From NCBI GenBank assembly GCA_024691765.1, contig JAILNI010000030.1, positions 1 through 64,000 on the forward strand: a DNA stretch of 64,000 nt. The letters run 5' to 3'. The notes under the pieces were generated by a model. That model searched no databases. It saw only the letters and a program-made list of their open reading frames with translations, and was not told the DNA's origin. The DNA comes from Bacteroidales bacterium. Lineage in GTDB: Bacteria > Bacteroidota > Bacteroidia > Bacteroidales > UBA932. This document shows positions 57,736 to 64,000 of this stretch, piece by piece (the first letter of the stretch is position 1; every line of letters begins with the position of its first letter). The position numbers and the translations under genes were made by a program.

Positions 57736-60027
57736 ATGAGAACAAGGTTATTTATGGCCATCGCACTCATGGCCGCACTTTCCATCTCCTGCGGAAAGGA
57801 ACAAAAAACGGATAACGGCAGGGACAACCCGAAGCAGACCCCCGGCGGCGAGGAGAAAACCGGTCTGGTCTCCATGACCTTCTCCGCGAGTTTTGATGAT
57901 TCACCGGCAACCGCCGCGGCGCTTTCCGGCAACGACGTGAACTGGGAGTACTCCGACCACATCGCCGTATTCGACGGCGTGGCAAGGCGCGATTTCACCG
58001 TTAAGGAAGGCAGCATCAGCGGCGGCACCGCCACGTTCGAGGGCGAAGTGGACGAGGGTGCCACCTCCTTCATCGCCGTCTATCCCTATTCGGCTTCCAC
58101 GGCCACCCAGCCTTCGGCCGGCAGCATAGAAATCAACTATCCTGCAAGCCAGACGCTTACCACGTCGGCAATGGCGCCGGATGCGATGATATGCGTGGCC
58201 CAGGCCGACAAGGGCTCCGGCCTCTCGTTCAGGAACGTGGCGGCCCGCCTCAAAATCCATATCCCGGGGAGCGACGTGACCGCGGTGACTCTCAGCGGCA
58301 ACAAAACCGAATATTTCGCCGGCTCCGCCTCCGTGAGCACGGCGGGGGAGATTACCAGCACGGGAGATGCCTCTTCGATTACGCTCTATCCTTCGGGAAG
58401 CACCTTCAGCGAGGGAGACTACTATTTCGGGCTCCTTCCCGTGGAATTCACCGAAGGCTTCACCCTGGTCTATGAAAAATCCGGGGGCAAAGCTTTCGTG
58501 GACACCGACAAGGACGTGGAGTTCCTCCGCAACGGTGGAAAGGACGTAACAGCCTCCACGGCCTCTCTTACCTGGGTAGGCCTGCCCATCATGGATGAGG
58601 ATGACCTTAAGGCCTTCGCCGATTACAGCCGTTTCTTCAGCTCTTCCGAGACCGTGCGGATAGGTGCCGACATCGCCCTTACCTCAGCCTGGACTCCCTT
58701 CCCGCTCTGGTGCACCCTGGACGGGCAGAACCACAAGATTACCGGCCTTTCGGTGAGCGCTGAAGAAAATGCCGGCTTCGTGTCCATACTCTATGCCGAT
58801 GCCGCTCTTGAGAACCTGGAGGTTTCCGGCAGCATCTCCCTCACCGGAACCGGCAGTCTTGCTTACGCCGCCCTGGTTGCCGACACCAGGGGCGCCATCA
58901 CCTCAGTGACAAACAGGGTATCAGTGACGCATGAATCTACGGCAACCTGCCCCGTGTATCTGGGCGGCATAGCCGGCCTTCTCTCGAACGGAGGCAGCAT
59001 AAGTTCGTCTTACAACTACGGCGCCGTCGCCCTCAATGGTACGAGCAGTGATGTGTCCTTCATAGGAGGAGTCGTGGGATACATGCAGGCAGGCTGCGGG
59101 AACGTGATCAACACCGATAATCACGGCACCGTCTCCTGCGCCAACACGTATGGCCAGGGTATCGGCGGCATCGCCGGAATGATAAGGGGAGCTAAAATTG
59201 ACGGCTGCACCAATGAAAGCACCGGGGTGATTACAGTATCGAAATGCAAAACCGGCGGCTGGGGCTGCTTTGTCGCAGGCATAGCTGCGTTCATGCAGAA
59301 CAACACCGCTTCAGAGTCGTCGATAGAAAACTGCACCAACAAGGCGGACATCTCCACCGAGGCCCAATGCTGGGGAGTGGCCGGAATAGCCGGAATTACC
59401 CATTACTCAGGCACCGCTGCCTACAAAATCAACGGCTGTACCAACAACGGCGACATAACCTGGACAAAGGGAGGCACCGCCAACGTCTTCTGCGGCGGCA
59501 TACTTGCAATTGCAGAAGGCAACAGCCTCACGGTTTCCGGAAATACCAATAGCGGAGCCGTTGAAATAACAGGTAACCGCACGGCCGACAATGTCATGGA
59601 AGTAGGAGGTATCATCGGAACCGTTTTCAGAAACAATAAGCGTCCCCAAAACGGGGAGGCCAGGACTGTTGAAATCTCTTCCAATACCAACGAAGGCTCG
59701 GTCACTTTCAAGACTACGGGCACAGCAACAGGTGTTGCAGGCGGCATAATAGGCGGCTTCAGCGTAAATGACGGTACCGAGAGTACAGGAACCGCGGTTA
59801 CCGTGAGCGGTAACACCAGCAAGGGAGCCATAGTGAGCACGGGTGCGGTAGGAGGTATTTTTGCTACATGCTACAGCACATGCAAATACCTTACGGTAAC
59901 TGTTACCGGAAGCAAGCTCGGCTGCACGCTCAACGGCGCTGACGCCACTGCTGCAAACGCATCGGTGTACAGCAGCAATGATTCTGCCACCACTACTGTT
60001 TCCGTAAGCGGTACTACTGTTATCTGA
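57736..60027 (+). CDS. fimbrillin-like lipoprotein with C-terminal beta-helix/GLUG-like repeats
   Basis: Lipobox ALSISCGKE; WEYSDHIAVFDGVARRDFTV...YFGLLPVEFTEGFTLVY; repeated GGIAG/GGIIG and VSGNTNxGAV units. Confidence 0.8.
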   Translation: MRTRLFMAIALMAALSISCGKEQKTDNGRDNPKQTPGGEEKTGLVSMTFSASFDDSPATAAALSGNDVNWEYSDHIAVFDGVARRDFTVKEGSISGGTATFEGEVDEGATSFIAVYPYSASTATQPSAGSIEINYPASQTLTTSAMAPDAMICVAQADKGSGLSFRNVAARLKIHIPGSDVTAVTLSGNKTEYFAGSASVSTAGEITSTGDASSITLYPSGSTFSEGDYYFGLLPVEFTEGFTLVYEKSGGKAFVDTDKDVEFLRNGGKDVTASTASLTWVGLPIMDEDDLKAFADYSRFFSSSETVRIGADIALTSAWTPFPLWCTLDGQNHKITGLSVSAEENAGFVSILYADAALENLEVSGSISLTGTGSLAYAALVADTRGAITSVTNRVSVTHESTATCPVYLGGIAGLLSNGGSISSSYNYGAVALNGTSSDVSFIGGVVGYMQAGCGNVINTDNHGTVSCANTYGQGIGGIAGMIRGAKIDGCTNESTGVITVSKCKTGGWGCFVAGIAAFMQNNTASESSIENCTNKADISTEAQCWGVAGIAGITHYSGTAAYKINGCTNNGDITWTKGGTANVFCGGILAIAEGNSLTVSGNTNSGAVEITGNRTADNVMEVGGIIGTVFRNNKRPQNGEARTVEISSNTNEGSVTFKTTGTATGVAGGIIGGFSVNDGTESTGTAVTVSGNTSKGAIVSTGAVGGIFATCYSTCKYLTVTVTGSKLGCTLNGADATAANASVYSSNDSATTTVSVSGTTVI

Positions 60028-61394
60028 TGGCCTGGCCCCGCAAAAACTTCCTTCTGGAAAGCCGCACTGCCCGGGATCTGTATTTCGGGCAGGCGGACTC
60101 CTGTCCGGTGGTGGATTTTCACAATCACCTGTCGGCTGCAGACCTTGCTTCTGGAAGAAAATACAGCGACATAGGGGAACTGTGGGTGCAGGGAGACCCG
60201 TACAAGCACAGGGCCATGCGCATTGCCGGAGTGGATGAAAGGCTCATTTCGGGGGAAGCATCGTCAAGAGAAAAGTTCGACGCATGGTGCTCAGTTTTTC
60301 CCCTTCTTTCCGGCAACCCGCTGCAACATTGGTCCGCAATGGAACTTGCACGCTATTTTGGCGTGGAAGAACTGCCCAGTGCCGGAAATGCGGAGGAGCT
60401 TTGGGAGCGCTGCAATGCCTTCCTCGGAGAAGGTGGATATACCGCTGCGGATATTCTGCGTAAAACCGGTGTGGTGCGCATGAGCACGTCCGATGACCTT
60501 TTGGACGACGTCTCCATCCACAAGAAAGCGTCGCTGGTGTCTGGAATGGATGTCACCCCGTCGCTGCGGGCCGATTCCATACTTTCCCTGAATGGGGAAT
60601 GGCTGGAAAAGCTCCCGGGAGGCAGGCCCAAGGCGCTTGATGATCTGCTTGATGCGATAAAAAAGCGTCTGGACTTCTTCGAGAAATGCGGCTGCCGCCT
60701 CAGCGACCATGCGCTCGACGGAGGGTTCTTCTTCACGCAGACTTCCCGGGAGGTTGCGGCAGCTGTTTTCGGGCGGCTCCGCGAGGCTTCGGAGGTGGAG
60801 AGGATGCAGCTCAGGAATTATCTGCTTGAGTGGCTTGGATGTGAGTATGCCAGGCGCGGATGGGTGATGCAGCTTCATATCGGGGCACAGCGCCTTACAT
60901 CGGCAAGGCTACGCACCATAGCCGGCCCTGCCGGGGGGTATGCCTGTATCGGCAGTGCCGCAGACATGGATTCCCTGTGCAGACTGCTCAATACATTGGA
61001 AAGCAGAGGAACAATGCCCCGGATGATACTCTATTCCCTCTCAGCTTCCGATGCTCAGGCCCTGGCCTCGCTCACCGGATCCTTCTCGGAATCCGGCCGG
61101 CAGAAAATCAAGTACGGGCCGGCATGGTGGTACAATGACCACCTTGCAGGAATAGAGGACAATCTGGAAGTAATTTCGGCTTATTCGCTCTTGTCGGCCT
61201 CGTTGGGCATGACAACAGATTCCCGCTGCCCGCTTTCTTTTGTCCGTCACGAGTATTTCCGGAGGGTGCTGTGCAATTTTGTCGGGAACAGGGTGCAAAG
61301 GGGCCTGCTGCCACCCGACATTGATTTATTGAAAGAAATGATTGGTAACATTTGTTACAGAAATGCAGATGAATGGATATATGGGAGAAGGTAA
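60027..61394 (+). CDS. second, divergent UxaC-like uronate isomerase
   Basis: VVDFHNHLSAADLASGRKYSDIGELWVQGDPYKHRAMRIAGVDERLISGEA; NPLQHWSAMELARYFG. Confidence 0.88.
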   Translation: MAWPRKNFLLESRTARDLYFGQADSCPVVDFHNHLSAADLASGRKYSDIGELWVQGDPYKHRAMRIAGVDERLISGEASSREKFDAWCSVFPLLSGNPLQHWSAMELARYFGVEELPSAGNAEELWERCNAFLGEGGYTAADILRKTGVVRMSTSDDLLDDVSIHKKASLVSGMDVTPSLRADSILSLNGEWLEKLPGGRPKALDDLLDAIKKRLDFFEKCGCRLSDHALDGGFFFTQTSREVAAAVFGRLREASEVERMQLRNYLLEWLGCEYARRGWVMQLHIGAQRLTSARLRTIAGPAGGYACIGSAADMDSLCRLLNTLESRGTMPRMILYSLSASDAQALASLTGSFSESGRQKIKYGPAWWYNDHLAGIEDNLEVISAYSLLSASLGMTTDSRCPLSFVRHEYFRRVLCNFVGNRVQRGLLPPDIDLLKEMIGNICYRNADEWIYGRR

Positions 61395-62214
61395 GACCGT
61401 GGTGGTGACCGGTGCGGGCGGAACGCTGTGCGCCCCGGTAGCCGTCGATTTTGCCTCCCGGGGATACAATGTGGTCCTTATTGGCAGGACCAGGGAAAAA
61501 TTGCAGCGCACCGCAGACATGATCGCCGCCGGAGGGCACGGAAGCATGATTGTCCTGGCCGATGTGCGGGACGAGGCCGCCGTCCGCGATGCCTCCGAGC
61601 GTATCCGGGACCGTTTCGGAGCCTGCGACGTGCTCATCAACGGTGCGGGCGGGAACCAAAGCGCGGCTGTGACCGGAACGGACGAGTTCGATGCCCGGGA
61701 ACTGGAAGACGGTTACCCGGGGCGCGGGTTCTTTTCAATGGACATGTCGGTCTTCCGCGACGTGGTGGAGACGAACATAATGGGCACTGTCATCCCCACG
61801 CGTATTTTTGCGCGCGACATGGCGCACAGGGGCCGGGGATGCATAGTGAATTTTGCATCCATGAATACTTACCGCCCCCTTTCCCGGGTGCCTGCCTACG
61901 CCCTCGCCAAGGCAGGGGTGTCGAACTGGACCCAGTGGGCGGCAGCCTATCTGGCTCCTGCGGGGATACGCATAAATGCGGTGGCCCCGGGGTTTTTCGT
62001 CAATGAGAGGAGCCGGAAAATGCTCACAACACCATCGGGGGAGCTTACCCCGAGGGGAGAACATATCATTCACAACACCCCCATGCACCGTTTCGGCGAG
62101 GCCGAAGAACTCCTCGGGTGCATACGCTGGCTCACGGATGACGATGCCGCCGCTTTTGTCACGGGCATAACCGTCCCGGTCGACGGGGGATTCCTCAGCA
62201 GCGCCGGACTATGA
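61363..62214 (+). CDS. second SDR mannonate/uronate oxidoreductase-like
   Basis: VVVTGAGGTLCAPVAVDFA; FASMNTYRPLSRVPAYALAKAG; NAVAPGFFVNERSRKML, paralogous to 42704-43546; start codon uncertain. Confidence 0.85.
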   Translation: MQMNGYMGEGKTVVVTGAGGTLCAPVAVDFASRGYNVVLIGRTREKLQRTADMIAAGGHGSMIVLADVRDEAAVRDASERIRDRFGACDVLINGAGGNQSAAVTGTDEFDARELEDGYPGRGFFSMDMSVFRDVVETNIMGTVIPTRIFARDMAHRGRGCIVNFASMNTYRPLSRVPAYALAKAGVSNWTQWAAAYLAPAGIRINAVAPGFFVNERSRKMLTTPSGELTPRGEHIIHNTPMHRFGEAEELLGCIRWLTDDDAAAFVTGITVPVDGGFLSSAGL

Positions 62215-62954
62215 GCACGGACGGGTACAGAAAAGAAGTGGGCATGATGAAGCTTGAGAAGCTCATCGCCGCCCGCGAGGGCATCTCCACGAAGTCCTTC
62301 CCCATTCCGGACAAGGAACTGCTGCTGCGCTTCGAGCAGCTTTACCTCGGCGCCGTCAACGACGTCCTGCGTGAGTTCTGCCTGCTCCACCAGGCGCTTC
62401 CCAACCGAATTAAGCCGCTCCGCGAATACCATACGGTCGCAGGCTTTGCCTTCACCGTAAAGAGCGCCCCCAACGCCAAAATCACCGGAGAGATGGAGTT
62501 CCGCACGCAGATGCTGGACTCCCTCGGAGAAGACCATTTCGTGGTGTGGGACACTTCCCGCGACCAGGAAGCCACCCTCTGGGGCGGCGTGATGACCGCC
62601 ACCGCCAAGGGGAAGAAGGTGAAGGCCGCATGCATAGACGGCGGCATCCGTGATACGCACCAGATTCTCGAGGCCGATTTCCCAATTTTTTATGAATACC
62701 GCATCTCCAACGGTTCTCTCGGCCGCTGTCTCATTACCCACTACCAGATTCCCATCGTGATCGGGAATGTGACAATCAAGCCCGGCGACGTGGTGCTGGG
62801 CGACATCGACGGCGTGCTCGTTGTACCGCGCGAAATCGCGTATGAGGTGCTGCTTCGCGCCGAGGAAATCCGGGAGAACGAAAAGAAGATTTTCTCCTGG
62901 GTTAACCAGGGAGAGACCATTCTGGAAATCAAGGAAAAGGGCGGATATTTTTAA
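62211..62954 (+). CDS. RraA-like / HMG-aldolase superfamily protein
   Basis: ATLWGGVMTATAKGKKVKAACIDGGIRDTHQI...IKPGDVVLGDIDGVLVVPREIA. Confidence 0.88.
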   Translation: MSTDGYRKEVGMMKLEKLIAAREGISTKSFPIPDKELLLRFEQLYLGAVNDVLREFCLLHQALPNRIKPLREYHTVAGFAFTVKSAPNAKITGEMEFRTQMLDSLGEDHFVVWDTSRDQEATLWGGVMTATAKGKKVKAACIDGGIRDTHQILEADFPIFYEYRISNGSLGRCLITHYQIPIVIGNVTIKPGDVVLGDIDGVLVVPREIAYEVLLRAEEIRENEKKIFSWVNQGETILEIKEKGGYF

Positions 62955-62965
62955 TCGGGAAGGCT

Positions 62966-63007
62966 ATGGCAAAAGTGATAACGTTCGGAGAGGTGACGCT
63001 CCGCTGA
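62966..63007 (+). pseudogene. 13-codon remnant of a PfkB/KdgK-type kinase (MAKVITFGEVTLR*)
   Basis: Matches the canonical PfkB/KdgK start (KVxTFGExxLRL); in-frame TGA then GH2 promoter. Confidence 0.7.
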
Positions 63008-63032
63008 CGGGCGAATTCTCCGCAAAATTTCG

Positions 63033-63040
63033 TAACTTTG
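63033..63040 (+). promoter_or_regulatory. -7 box TAACTTTG, 6 nt before ATG 63047
   Basis: Exact TAnnTTTG. Confidence 0.65.
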
Positions 63041-63046
63041 GGGGTT

Positions 63047-64000
63047 ATGAAGAAAATCATCACCCTTGCCATCCTTTCGCTTGCGGCCGTTTCGCTTGCA
63101 GCCGCAGCGCGCTGGCAGCCTGTAGGCGACCATATCCGCACCCCCTGGGCCGACGAAGTGTCAGCCAGAAACCCTCTCCCCGAATATCCGCGTCCGCAGA
63201 TGGTGCGCGGCAGCTGGAAGAGCCTGAATGGCCTCTGGAACTATGCAATCACGGCAAAAGACATTGATGAAATGCCCGAAGCGGCGGGAGAGATCCTGGT
63301 GCCGTTCGCTCTGGAATCGTCGCTTAGCGGAGTGGCGGGTCGCCTTACCGACGACGACGCGCTCTGGTACTCGCGGAGTTTCCGCGTGCCCTGCCTGTGG
63401 CACCGCAAAACCGTGCTCCTGCACTTCGACGCGGTGGATTATGCCTGCGAGGTCTGGCTGAACGGGCAGAAGATAGGGGAGCACAAGGGTGGATATACAG
63501 CATTCGAATTCGACATTACCAAATACCTTAAACGGGGCCGGCAGCATCTGGTGCTTAAGGTTCTGGACGGAACGGATAACGGCCTTCAGCCGCGCGGCAA
63601 GCAGGTCATGGATCCGACTGTTGGGAAAATCTGGTATACAGCCGTGTCCGGAATATGGCAGAGCGTATGGATGGAGGCAGTCTCCCCGAAGGGGCATATC
63701 CTCGATTACGATGCCGTCTCGCCTGACCTGAAGAGCGTATGCGTGACTCCATATGCGGAAGGCGCCGAAGATGTTCTGGTTGAGCTTCTGGACGGTAAAA
63801 GGACTGTTGCCGGGGCCGAGGTCAAATCGGGAGAATCAATCATCCTCAGCCCGGCTGACCCCAAACTCTGGAGTCCCGACGAACCCAATCTCTACGGCCT
63901 GAGGCTCACCCTTCTGAAGGACGGCAAAAAGATAGACCGCGTCCAGGGCTATACCGCCATCCGCACCATTTCCAAGGTGGCCGACGAGGATGGACATCTG
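63047..64000 (+). CDS. secreted glycoside hydrolase family 2 protein, 3' end outside window
   Basis: MKKIITLAILSLAAVSLAAAARWQPVG; WYSRSFRVPCLWHRKTVLLHFDAVDYACEVWLNGQKIGEHKGGYTAFEFDIT. Confidence 0.9.
   Translation, partial: MKKIITLAILSLAAVSLAAAARWQPVGDHIRTPWADEVSARNPLPEYPRPQMVRGSWKSLNGLWNYAITAKDIDEMPEAAGEILVPFALESSLSGVAGRLTDDDALWYSRSFRVPCLWHRKTVLLHFDAVDYACEVWLNGQKIGEHKGGYTAFEFDITKYLKRGRQHLVLKVLDGTDNGLQPRGKQVMDPTVGKIWYTAVSGIWQSVWMEAVSPKGHILDYDAVSPDLKSVCVTPYAEGAEDVLVELLDGKRTVAGAEVKSGESIILSPADPKLWSPDEPNLYGLRLTLLKDGKKIDRVQGYTAIRTISKVADEDGHL

Overview
This 64 kb window is compact, GC-rich Bacteroidota (Bacteroidales-like) chromosome, judged from TAnnTTTG promoters, a SusC/SusD pair, DUF4290, XylR-type regulators and FISUMP/fimbrillin-like lipoproteins. 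No rRNA, tRNA, CRISPR or transposase was found. About 1-21.4 kb is housekeeping: M16 peptidase, coaD, ung, lon, HU, an mS38-like mini-protein, rng, alr, AddAB-like helicase/nuclease, lolA-like, ftsK. At 21.4-25.7 kb there is a tightly overlapping kinase / S26 peptidase / PqqD / ABC exporter / lipoprotein cassette that resembles a RiPP maturation-export system without a recognisable precursor. At 29-43.5 kb there is a sugar-acid and L-rhamnose catabolic supercluster (exuT-like, uxaC, kdgK-like, larA-like, gnd, rhaBATD, uxaE, uxuB-like SDR). From 46.3 kb to the window end there is a polysaccharide utilization locus: XylR-type regulator, clan GH-A hydrolase, SusCD, UxuA-like, MBL lipoprotein, SSS transporter, 43-aa peptide, fimbrillin-like lipoprotein, second UxaC, second SDR, RraA-like aldolase, GH2. 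Two gene ghosts occur in or beside this locus: a diverged 3' end of rng with its terminator (46218-46334), and a 13-codon N-terminus of a PfkB/KdgK-type kinase right after the RraA gene (62966-63007). Together with an RraA-family protein that retains the G-x-R-D active-site motif, the second ghost suggests a non-phosphorylative end to uronate catabolism. All product calls come from reading motifs; no database search was run.
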